This document shows, piece after piece, positions 34,718 through 42,994 of a stretch of DNA of 64,000 bases; position 1 is the first letter of the stretch; every line of letters begins with the position of its first letter. The notes below the pieces were generated by a model. That model saw only the letters and a list, made by a program, of their open reading frames with translations. It had not been told where the DNA came from and made no database searches. The stretch comes from Bacteroidales bacterium UBA2861. GTDB taxonomy: Bacteria > Bacteroidota > Bacteroidia > Bacteroidales > UBA932. Location: assembly GCA_002350615.1 (NCBI GenBank), contig DEFD01000040.1, positions 30,717 through 94,716 of the forward strand, in the 5' to 3' direction. A program made the translations under genes and the position numbers.

Positions 34718-36015
34718 AGCACGCCCTCCACGAATCTTGCCTTGACGTCCTTGACCATCTTTTTATACACTTCTGCGTGCGCAGAGTCCGTTCCGCTGTG
34801 GCCTGCCCAGGGGAAGAAGGTAATGCTCCTGGACCGAGCCGAACCGGCATTGTTGAAAGCCGCGGAAACGGCTGCAGGATCCTGGACGGCATCAATGTTG
34901 CTGGCTTCGATTAGAAGGTCGCCCTTGAAAAGGGATATCAGCAGGGCCGCGTCGTGATAAGCCAGCACAGAACGGCCCAGCTCGGTACCGGCATATTTGC
35001 GATGGACTGAAGCCGGCCAGCCCGGACGGCGGCCCTGAAGGGCACCGCCCATATCGGTGAGTGCGGGATTGACCGCAAGGACGTGGGTCACGCGGGTGTC
35101 GATGCCGGCAACGGCCAAAGCCTGTCCGCCGCCCTGGCTGCCACCCACCACGATAATCCGTTTGCCGTCCCAGCACCGGAGAGTGGCAGCATAATCTATG
35201 GCCCTTATGTCCCGCAAGTACATATTGTGGAAGTAATAATCTTCGACGGAGCTGAAGTCCCTGCGTTCATAGTCCTTCAGGCTGCCAAGGGCCAGGTCTG
35301 AATAATACTCTTTCGGTTGGTCGTCCAAAATCCCGTGGGCGTTCACGTCAACGGCCAGAAAACCTTGTTTCGCCTTTGCCACGACATCTTTTGCAAAGGC
35401 GTGGACGTGCGCGCCCTTTACCCCTGCCGCGTGGAAATGGACGTGCATCGGCAGAGACCCCTTCCTGGCATTTGCGGGATAGGCAACATAAGCCCTGCAG
35501 GGGTTGCCGGAAGGCATAGGGATCTCTATCTTGTAGCAGACGATATCGAGTGCGTCCTCCTGCTTCATTCCGACAGCCCTGCTTTTGAAGACTTTCGGTG
35601 CCAGCGCACGCATCTTTGCCAACTCTGCGTCCCAGTATTCGCGCAGGTCCGCGGGCACATCGAGCCCCGGACGATAATCTTCCGGAGCCACGATGAATCC
35701 AATGCCGGATCCGCTCCTCGGATTCGATGTTGGCGTAAGATTCAGCATTACGGATATGGCGTCATCGAAGACACCGGAATAGACAACGCTTTCGCCCGCA
35801 GGAAGCGTGAGTTTTTCTTTGGAAATGTCCTGGGCGTAACTCTGCACCTTCAGGTTGTAAGTTCCTTCCTTGCCGGAGGGAATGACAGCCGTAACCTTCA
35901 CGCTGTCGCCCTTGGCGAAAACTCCGTTCACGCTGTTTATTCTCAAATCCACGCCGGCCAAGGCGGGCAGCACGATGGAGAAGGCCGGCAAAATGGCCGA
36001 AACAAGTCTTTTCAT
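34714..36015 (-). CDS. CE7-like acetylxylan/acetylated-glycan esterase
   Basis: A 433-residue exported alpha/beta hydrolase of the acetyl xylan esterase (AXE1/cephalosporin C deacetylase) type. An N-terminal beta-sandwich (~20-115) precedes the catalytic domain. The nucleophile elbow is VVGGSQGGGQAL, the catalytic His is in FFPWAGHSG, and the family motif is DVPADLREYWDAEL. It is consistent with deacetylating plant polysaccharides before GH28 attack. It starts 1 base after the GH28 stop codon. Confidence 0.9.
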   Translation of the reverse strand: MKRLVSAILPAFSIVLPALAGVDLRINSVNGVFAKGDSVKVTAVIPSGKEGTYNLKVQSYAQDISKEKLTLPAGESVVYSGVFDDAISVMLNLTPTSNPRSGSGIGFIVAPEDYRPGLDVPADLREYWDAELAKMRALAPKVFKSRAVGMKQEDALDIVCYKIEIPMPSGNPCRAYVAYPANARKGSLPMHVHFHAAGVKGAHVHAFAKDVVAKAKQGFLAVDVNAHGILDDQPKEYYSDLALGSLKDYERRDFSSVEDYYFHNMYLRDIRAIDYAATLRCWDGKRIIVVGGSQGGGQALAVAGIDTRVTHVLAVNPALTDMGGALQGRRPGWPASVHRKYAGTELGRSVLAYHDAALLISLFKGDLLIEASNIDAVQDPAAVSAAFNNAGSARSRSITFFPWAGHSGTDSAHAEVYKKMVKDVKARFVEGVL

Positions 36016-36016
36016 A

Positions 36017-37366
36017 TCAGAATGTCCTTAATCTGGTGCTTGCTGTAGCTTTCGGCCGGGCAGGCATCTTTTCCCCGGCAATGGTTACTCCGCGGAATAT
36101 GACTTGAGGAGCAAAACGAAGGATGTATGGCTCGGGCGCTCTCTCTAGATTGACATTACGGAGGACGATGCGTCCAAGCGGCTTGTCTTCGAGCCCGACA
36201 GCATAGAAGCCGCACTGCCCGGAAGCGTGACCGCTGACATTCTCGACCAGGAAATTCTCGAACGCAGTGGGATAGTGCCCTCCCCGGGGCTGATGATACG
36301 CGGTCTCGAAACGGATGAACGCAGTGCGGACAGTATCGCATACTATATTGCTTACGTGCACGTTGCGGATGTATCCTCCCCTGTCGAGATTCGATTTGAA
36401 ATAAATGCCGCTGTGGCAGTTGCCGATGACGATGTCCCTGGCAACCACATTCTCAACGCCTGCGGACATCTCGCTGCCTATGCAGAGTCCGTTGCATTTC
36501 GAATTGAAGCGACAGTTGCGCACCAGTATGTTCCTGGTGGGGATTCCGATTCTCCAGCCGTCCTGGTCGCGCCCCGCCTTTATTGCGATGGCGTCGTCGC
36601 CACAGTCGAAGGTGCAGTCTTCTATCAGTACATTCGAAGTGTATTCGGGATCGCAACCATCGTTATTGAGATTGTAACTGGAAATCTTCACTCCCCGCAC
36701 TGTGACATTGTCGCAGAGCACAGGATGGATCACCCAGTAGGGGCTGTCCAGGATGGTAATGCCTTCTATCAGTATATTCTTGCAGCCGAAGGGCTGGATC
36801 ATACTGGGAGGCAGGATAGACTTGTCGCCAAAACAACGTTTTTCCACAGGGATGCCGTCAAAACCCATCTGGCGAAGGCTGTCCTGCTGCGCGGAGCGTT
36901 GCGGACGGAAGCGTGCGAAACTGCCGGAAGCACGGCCGTCCAGCACTCCCTCTCCGGTTATCGCGATATTCTCCTGGCCATTGGCATACACGAATGGGGA
37001 ATAATTATACAGCTCCGTCCCCTCGAATATCGTACGCACGGCCGGAAGGTAATCGGCAATATCGGTACTGAACAGGAGTTCCGCCCCTTTTTCAAGATGA
37101 AGATTCACATTGCTCTTGAGGATGACCGGGCCCTTGCATTCGTAACGTCCTTCACGGACAATCACACGGCCGCCACCTTCGGCGCTGCAGCGCTCTATGG
37201 CCGAATTCAGCGCAAGGATGAATTCTCCGCCGGAGGGCACTTCATAGGTGACATCCCGAAAAGAGGGTTCCCGTATCCCCGACAAAATTTCCGACTCAAG
37301 CGTACGGGCGCTGCAGGAAATAGCAAGCAGGCTTGCCAAACAAAGCACAAATCTGTTCCGCATCAT
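36017..37366 (-). CDS. GH28 polygalacturonase-like enzyme
   Basis: Hydrolyses alpha-1,4-galacturonide bonds; exported, 449 residues, with a signal peptide (LLAISCS) that may be a lipobox. The beta-helix contains GH28 active-site segments: NNDGCDPEYTSNVLIEDC, DCGDDAIAIKAG, NGLCIGSE (replacing the SHG motif) and GIYFKSN (RIK region). The start ATG 37366 overlaps the GH13 stop as ATGA. The pectin target fits the acetylesterases downstream. Confidence 0.9.
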   Translation of the reverse strand: MMRNRFVLCLASLLAISCSARTLESEILSGIREPSFRDVTYEVPSGGEFILALNSAIERCSAEGGGRVIVREGRYECKGPVILKSNVNLHLEKGAELLFSTDIADYLPAVRTIFEGTELYNYSPFVYANGQENIAITGEGVLDGRASGSFARFRPQRSAQQDSLRQMGFDGIPVEKRCFGDKSILPPSMIQPFGCKNILIEGITILDSPYWVIHPVLCDNVTVRGVKISSYNLNNDGCDPEYTSNVLIEDCTFDCGDDAIAIKAGRDQDGWRIGIPTRNILVRNCRFNSKCNGLCIGSEMSAGVENVVARDIVIGNCHSGIYFKSNLDRGGYIRNVHVSNIVCDTVRTAFIRFETAYHQPRGGHYPTAFENFLVENVSGHASGQCGFYAVGLEDKPLGRIVLRNVNLERAPEPYILRFAPQVIFRGVTIAGEKMPARPKATASTRLRTF

Positions 37367-38697
37367 TTTTTCAGAAGGATGAGATATTGATGAGCCTCCA
37401 GGACATTCGTTTCGAATCTGAAAGGCTGGTTGGTCATAAGATCCACATAATCGGCATTCAGGTATTCCGCGCCAAGCTCGACAGGGGCCGCCTCGTCGCG
37501 CACATTGGCGGCTACCAGCACCTGCTCGGAATCGTAGGAACGCAGATACGCAATCGTATTGTTGTCTGCGCACAGTTCGGTGAGGCTGCCTTTCCGCATC
37601 GAAGGGTGAAGGGTAACACGTATGAGCCTTGTAAACTCGTCCCAGATATCCTTGCCGGTGGTCCAGTTCAGCACGGGCGGTTTTCCCTTGAAGAACGACA
37701 GATGCTCGGGGTAGCCGATTTCCTGCGAAGAATAAACCATTGGTATGCCGCCCATCGTGTAGGCAAGGGCTGTCGCCACCATCGCACCGCGCTGTCCGCC
37801 GAACTTTTCCGCTGGCGAACCTTTCACACATTTGTCGTGATTGGTGCAATAGCGCATACGGACCTTATCGGGCCCGGCCGCTGCAGCCCCTTCCATCTCT
37901 TCGGTGTTTGTCTCGAAAAGGATCCTGGTGGAAACGTCCGGATTCTTGTGGAGCTTTTCCAGCGCGTCGCAATAGTGCCAGCCGTAATTCATATCGAAGC
38001 CGGCGGCAAGCGAACGCGGCTGGGCGGCCTCTGCAAGCATCAGAAGAGGACGTTTGGGATAAGAAGCGCGCAGGTTGGAAATTATCCACTTCCAGTCATC
38101 GGTTTTAATACCTTTATCGTGAATGGGGCAGGCCGTGTCGCAGCGGAAGCCGTCCACATCGGCATTGTCGATCCAGAACCTCATCAGATTGAGGAATGTC
38201 TCCCGCAGCTCCGGGGTGTCCCAGTTGAAGTAGGCCCCCTTCTTGTAATCCCGAGGGTAGGCTTCCCTATACCAGGAAGGATGGTCTCTCACCCACTGGC
38301 AGTCAGGGCCAGTCCCCCAGGTAATTATGTCCAGGATCACGCAGATGCCTTTCTTGTGCGCCGCCTTGACGAAGCGGAGCAAAGCCTCCATACCTCCGTA
38401 TTCGGTACCCACTGCATACATATCCTTTATACTGTAGGGGGAACCGAAACGGAGACGGCTTTCATCATAGACAGGCAGGAGCCAGATTACGTTGCAGCCG
38501 AGGGCTTTGATTCTGTCCAGCTGCTTGCGTACGGCATCCAGAGAGTTTTCTTTGGCAAACAAGCGGGGACTTGCCGAATAAACCACCATCTCGTCGTGCG
38601 AAGGCAGGGGCGGGTACGAGTTTTTCCCGCTTGCAGACGGTCCCGCGCAAAAGATTGCAATTGCAATGGTCAAGAATAATATCAGTCTTCTATTCAT
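37363..38697 (-). CDS. GH13 alpha-amylase-family enzyme
   Basis: A 444-residue exported enzyme that should act on alpha-glucans. Nucleophile Asp ~187 is in DGFRCDTA, acid/base Glu ~223 is in MLAEAA, and the third carboxylate is Asp ~288 in TNHD. Conserved region I reads DIITWGTGPDC near residue 125, so the DxxxNH pair of nearly all GH13 enzymes is missing. ATG 38697 gives a signal peptide (MNRRLILFLTIAIAIF) and overlaps the upstream GH13 stop by 8 bases. It may be a degenerate paralogue of the neighbouring enzyme. Confidence 0.85.
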   Translation of the reverse strand: MNRRLILFLTIAIAIFCAGPSASGKNSYPPLPSHDEMVVYSASPRLFAKENSLDAVRKQLDRIKALGCNVIWLLPVYDESRLRFGSPYSIKDMYAVGTEYGGMEALLRFVKAAHKKGICVILDIITWGTGPDCQWVRDHPSWYREAYPRDYKKGAYFNWDTPELRETFLNLMRFWIDNADVDGFRCDTACPIHDKGIKTDDWKWIISNLRASYPKRPLLMLAEAAQPRSLAAGFDMNYGWHYCDALEKLHKNPDVSTRILFETNTEEMEGAAAAGPDKVRMRYCTNHDKCVKGSPAEKFGGQRGAMVATALAYTMGGIPMVYSSQEIGYPEHLSFFKGKPPVLNWTTGKDIWDEFTRLIRVTLHPSMRKGSLTELCADNNTIAYLRSYDSEQVLVAANVRDEAAPVELGAEYLNADYVDLMTNQPFRFETNVLEAHQYLILLKK

Positions 38698-40804
38698 TTG
38701 GCTCAAGGATATAGTATTGGTACGCGGTAAGGGAATCACTTTCGAAGCGGAACGGTTCTCCCGTCATAAGGTTGGTGTAGGAGGCGTGAAAATATTCATC
38801 CGACACGTTTTTAAGGCGGTTCAGCACCGTCTTCCCCCTCACGTTGGCTATGACAAGGATCGTTTCGTCTTCGTATTGGCGGAGGAAGGATATCATCAGT
38901 TTATTCCAGTTCATCTTCGTAGTGGTTCCCCTGCGCATTGACTTACGACGGGTGATAGAAAGCATCCTTGTTATTTCTTCACGCGTCTGCTGTCCGGAAG
39001 TCCAATCCAGTACGGGCGGAACTCCCTTGAAGATCGAGAGATGCCCCGGGTAGCCGATTTCCTGAGAGGAGAATACCATAGGCACCCCGCCCATAGTGAA
39101 GGCAAGGGCCGTGGCCGCCATAGCAGCTTCCTGCGTTCCGTATGTCTCGGCTGGAGAGCCGCCTGCCGCCCTGTCGTGGTTTGTGGAAAAACGCATTCGC
39201 GCCTTATCCGGCCCTGCTGCAGCCGCGCCTTCCATTTCTTCTGTATTGTTGGTGAAGAGCCTGCTGGTATTGGCAGTTTCATCGGAGAACACCTTCTCCA
39301 AGGCATCACAGAAGTGCCATCCGTAGTTGAGGTCGAAGCCATCGGCAAGCAGCCGCGGCGGAGCGGCTTCGGCAAGCATCAGAAGAGTCCTTTCCGGATA
39401 AGAAGCACGAAGATTGGATATGATCCACTTCCAGTCGGCATCGGTAATGCCGTCGTCCCGGGTAGGGGCCGCCGTGTCGCAGCGGTAGCCGTCCACGTCG
39501 GCATTGTCGATCCAGTACTTCATCAGTTTCAGGAACTCACTGCGAAGCTCGAGCGAATCGGGGCCTGTCCAGTTCAGCCGGCAGCTCTCGACGGAGCCTT
39601 CGGGAAACCCTTGAAGATACCAGCCAGGATGCTCCTGCACCCAGGAACAATCAGGACCGGTGTGGTTGGTTATAATGTCAAGTATAACCGCTATGTCGTT
39701 GTCGTGGAAGGTCCTGACGAGCCTTTGGAGGGACTCCATCGTGCCGTATTCCTCCCCCACTGCATACATATCCTTTATACTGTACGGGGAGCCGTAACGG
39801 TATTCGCTTTCGTCGTAGACCGGCATCAGCCAAAGGACATTGGCGCCGAGGGCTTTGATACGAGGCAGCTGCGCAGTGACGGCATCCAGGGAGTTCTCCC
39901 GGGCAAAAAGCCTGGGACTTGCCTCATACACGATCATCTCGTCCAGGCTGTGGCTCACCCCGGACTTCTTTCCGGCCCCGAGAGTAAGGGACGATGTGCT
40001 CCTGCTGCCTGCGGCGGCGCCCCTGCCCGGCCAGGACCGGGTGAAGGACTCCGTCTGTCCGCCCTCGTAATGGACTATGATATAGACCTTTTCGGCATCC
40101 ATTGCAGGCAGCGGCAGGATGAAGAATCTTGCAAGGATGCTGCCCTGCCGGTTGCCTTCCGGGAATTTGAGTTCCAGCCTGTCCGTCCATTCCGAAACGG
40201 GCATCGATGAGGGGTCGGGTGCGGTGATGTCGATATCCGCCGCCACGGGGAAAAGGTTCGATGAAGTTTTCAGGACCACCGATGAAACTGTGCGGTCTTC
40301 GCTGTTGGCGAGGATGACATCCCACACGCAGCAGAGATGGTTAATATTCACCGTGCACTTGGAAAAATCGTTCCCGGACACCTTTCCCGTCCCTGCAAGT
40401 ATGGCATACACCGAATCCGCGCTCTGGACTTCCGGTATGCTTATGCGCACGGTTTGCTGGTCCTCGCCGTTTTCGGAAGACGCCGGATAGAGGGCGTATA
40501 TTTCCCTTCTCTCCGGATTGCCTTCCACTGTGCCCTCAAATACGGCTTTCTTTCCGTTCGACGACTTCAGGCGGAACACATAGCTGACCGCTCCGTCGGC
40601 ATCTGTCCAAAGGGAGATACTGTCAGCCGGGCTCCAGGATACCGCGCCGTTTCCGTCCACAGACAGGCGGGTGTCTGCGGCAACGGCGCTGAACCTTACC
40701 GTTACCGGACCCCCGGTGACTTCCGTCCGCCGTGGCTCTTGCCTGCAGGAAAGAAGTACCGGGAGCGCGATAAGGATAGCGGCTGCTTTAAGTAGTCTCA
40801 TCAT
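38690..40804 (-). CDS. Fimbrillin-like domain fused to GH13 alpha-amylase
   Basis: A 704-residue lipoprotein (LPVLLSCRQEP). Residues ~30-260 follow the fimbrillin/Mfa-like pattern (DTRLSVDGNGAVSWSPADSI, IYALYPASSE). Residues ~285-640 are GH13: region I DIITNH ~375, nucleophile Asp ~441 in YRCDTA, Glu ~477 in MLAEAA, Asp ~544 in TNHD, all present. The architecture suggests an alpha-amylase displayed on the cell surface by a pilin-like adhesion module. The start overlaps the previous stop (ATGATGA). The catalytic domain is close to its neighbour's, an apparent tandem duplication. Confidence 0.85.
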   Translation of the reverse strand: MMRLLKAAAILIALPVLLSCRQEPRRTEVTGGPVTVRFSAVAADTRLSVDGNGAVSWSPADSISLWTDADGAVSYVFRLKSSNGKKAVFEGTVEGNPERREIYALYPASSENGEDQQTVRISIPEVQSADSVYAILAGTGKVSGNDFSKCTVNINHLCCVWDVILANSEDRTVSSVVLKTSSNLFPVAADIDITAPDPSSMPVSEWTDRLELKFPEGNRQGSILARFFILPLPAMDAEKVYIIVHYEGGQTESFTRSWPGRGAAAGSRSTSSLTLGAGKKSGVSHSLDEMIVYEASPRLFARENSLDAVTAQLPRIKALGANVLWLMPVYDESEYRYGSPYSIKDMYAVGEEYGTMESLQRLVRTFHDNDIAVILDIITNHTGPDCSWVQEHPGWYLQGFPEGSVESCRLNWTGPDSLELRSEFLKLMKYWIDNADVDGYRCDTAAPTRDDGITDADWKWIISNLRASYPERTLLMLAEAAPPRLLADGFDLNYGWHFCDALEKVFSDETANTSRLFTNNTEEMEGAAAAGPDKARMRFSTNHDRAAGGSPAETYGTQEAAMAATALAFTMGGVPMVFSSQEIGYPGHLSIFKGVPPVLDWTSGQQTREEITRMLSITRRKSMRRGTTTKMNWNKLMISFLRQYEDETILVIANVRGKTVLNRLKNVSDEYFHASYTNLMTGEPFRFESDSLTAYQYYILEPNE

Positions 40805-42840
40805 TCAAGCCATCTGGGATCGCCCGCTCCTGCCGCACGCACGTCCGAACCTGCCGCTACCGTAAAGTCGGAAGAAGCATAGCGGGGGCACAGGGCGGCA
40901 TTGAGCAGAGTGGACTCGTTGGTAAGCATCTCGTAATAACCGGTACCTGTTTTCGGAGTATATGTTTTCCAGTCAGATGTATACCAGTTGTTCTCGACTG
41001 TTTCGCTATATTTAGAAGCTACTGATCCTACTCTCAGTATTGCGAATTCTGTGGTTTCGTCATAACCGTTGCTGCCGACGAACAAATTGTTCCTGAAGGT
41101 ATTGACGACCTGGACATTATTCTGCGCATAGAACATATATTTGTTCGAGCTATTTGCCTTCATATTCGCAAAAGTGTTGTTTTCCACGGTAAGGGCGAAA
41201 GGCACTGTCTGCTCTGTTGCAGCCATCGTGTTGTACATAAAACAAGCGACCACTTCAAAGGTGCTGTTCTTGAACGTTACAGCATCAGCTTTGATTGAGT
41301 GCAGCATTGCGAGAGTCCCCAGGGAAGAACTGGGTTTAACGACACAGCCATTGATGGTAAGCGATGCAATTTTAGCTTCGGAAGATGATTCAAACCTTAC
41401 AAAACCATTTGTAAAATCAGTAATAGTGCAATTGTCAAATAGTACATTCCCGATTTCAGCTGCTCCTGTAACACCTTTTACATGGATAAGATAGCCGCAC
41501 CCCACCGTTGTCGTAATCTCTGTATCCTTGAAGGTGATTGAATTAATCGTTGTCGGAGAAGCGACATAAACCAAATTGGTCTTGAAGTCTTTCAGCGAAC
41601 AGTTTTTAAAGATTATGTCTCCTATCTCAGCCCCTGTAATAGATGCCGGGACATCGAGTACATAACAAGAACTATTGGTGGTCTTAGCCGCCAAATTCAC
41701 ATTTTCAAAAGAGATGGTTTCTATATTGGAATCCGATGTAGGGCGGACTAGAGCAGCATAGCTCGGGGTAATTGTCGGATGAACGTTATCGGGGTCAGAA
41801 GCAATCCACAGGGACTGGCTTATGTCGAGCCTCCCGCCGGCAGTGAAAGCTTGTGATGAAGACGAATTAGATTCGAGCCACAGTTTTGCTTCGCCATTGA
41901 CCGTACCGGCGATTGCTTTGTTTACCAGTGTATTATTGATACTTGTGCCTTTCTTGACGAAATACCATCCCCAGGGTGCCTGGCTGGCGGTGCCGTTGCC
42001 GAGGACTAAGGTATTGCTCCTGCGCTTGCCGGCCGCTATGTCAAGGGACTTGCTGCCGATGGCGAAGGTCTCGTAGAAGCCGTCCTCGAAAACCACGTGG
42101 ATGTTGAAATCGACACCCGTGCAGGTCAGAGGAAGAAGAGCGAAGCGCGCGGTGACATCCGTGCTTACGGCGGAAGCGAACTCAACGCTCACATCCTTCA
42201 CCTTCGTGCCTGCGCTCACGGCCGGGTTGTCCGCTGTGAGGTCCACCGTGCCGGCAGTTGCGAACACTTCGGAGCCGGCGGTGAAATGCACGGCCTTGAT
42301 CGCCTTGGCGGAAGAGTTCGTGATGTTGATGTCGTAGAGCCAGCAGAGATGCTTCATCGAGACGGAGGCTGCGGAGAAATCGTCACCCGCTACAGCGGCC
42401 TTGCCGGCCATAAGGGTATAGTTTTCGCCGTCCGTCTGCACGGCAGGGACGGATACTTCGAGTGCTGCAGGGCCTCCGGACCAGCTGTCTGAATAAGGAT
42501 ACACGGCATAGGCGCAGGTCCTAGAAGGATTGGACGCCACCGCGCCGGAGAACTGTGCAGCAGCCTTTCCGGCGTCCGCTGCAGCAATCGCGAAATCATA
42601 GGCGGTCGTGCCGTCCACATCGGTAAACACCGCAAGGTGGTCGCTTGCATTCCAGGTAACCGCACCGGTTGAGCTTATGTCGGTTTTGGAAGCAGGAGCA
42701 CTCTGCTGAGCATCGGGCCTGCCTGCCGTGAAGGAAACCTTTACGAGTCTGTCAGAAGAGTTCTCTTCTGCAATCTTGCTGCATGAAAGCGCGGCGGCCG
42801 CTGCGGCCACAAGCGCAAGGATGTAATTGATCTTTTTCAT
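40801..42840 (-). CDS. Fimbrillin-like plus DUF4957/DUF5123-like lipoprotein
   Basis: A 679-residue predicted surface lipoprotein (AALSCSKIAEE). Residues ~30-280 resemble a fimbrillin domain (KTDISSTGAVTWNASDHLAV, YAVYPYSDSW). The remainder is a beta-helix region with DUF4957/DUF5123 traits (IIFKNCSLKDF, VLFDNCTITDF, ENNWYTSDWKTY and the ending GDPRWLE). Such proteins occur in pectin-utilisation loci and probably bind galacturonan. It follows a 41-codon ORF by 11 bases and overlaps the fimbrillin-GH13 gene. Confidence 0.8.
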   Translation of the reverse strand: MKKINYILALVAAAAAALSCSKIAEENSSDRLVKVSFTAGRPDAQQSAPASKTDISSTGAVTWNASDHLAVFTDVDGTTAYDFAIAAADAGKAAAQFSGAVASNPSRTCAYAVYPYSDSWSGGPAALEVSVPAVQTDGENYTLMAGKAAVAGDDFSAASVSMKHLCWLYDINITNSSAKAIKAVHFTAGSEVFATAGTVDLTADNPAVSAGTKVKDVSVEFASAVSTDVTARFALLPLTCTGVDFNIHVVFEDGFYETFAIGSKSLDIAAGKRRSNTLVLGNGTASQAPWGWYFVKKGTSINNTLVNKAIAGTVNGEAKLWLESNSSSSQAFTAGGRLDISQSLWIASDPDNVHPTITPSYAALVRPTSDSNIETISFENVNLAAKTTNSSCYVLDVPASITGAEIGDIIFKNCSLKDFKTNLVYVASPTTINSITFKDTEITTTVGCGYLIHVKGVTGAAEIGNVLFDNCTITDFTNGFVRFESSSEAKIASLTINGCVVKPSSSLGTLAMLHSIKADAVTFKNSTFEVVACFMYNTMAATEQTVPFALTVENNTFANMKANSSNKYMFYAQNNVQVVNTFRNNLFVGSNGYDETTEFAILRVGSVASKYSETVENNWYTSDWKTYTPKTGTGYYEMLTNESTLLNAALCPRYASSDFTVAAGSDVRAAGAGDPRWLE

Positions 42841-42851
42841 AACGCATACAT

Positions 42852-42977
42852 TTAGAAGAGTTCGCCTTCATCTTCGAAATCCGGCACGTCAAATTCATTG
42901 GAAACTGTCAGGATTGCCTGACTTTGCCAGAATGCGAGAATCATCGCATCCGGCGACTGGTAGATAGTTTTGTTCAT
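42852..42977 (-). CDS. Small acidic ORF (41 aa) preceding fimbrillin-type lipoprotein
   Basis: ATG 42977 to TAA 42852 encodes 41 residues, starting MNKTIYQSPDAMILAF and ending FDVPDFEDEGELF. It sits 17 bases after the upstream lipoprotein stop and 11 bases before the next ATG, so it is inside the operon. It shares the Tyr-x-x-Pro start and acidic, aromatic tail of the ORFs at 5096-5233 and 57130-57297. There is no signal peptide. It could be a leader peptide or a partner of the lipoprotein; no function is known. Confidence 0.6.
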   Translation of the reverse strand: MNKTIYQSPDAMILAFWQSQAILTVSNEFDVPDFEDEGELF

Positions 42978-42994
42978 ATTATATGATTGTTTGT

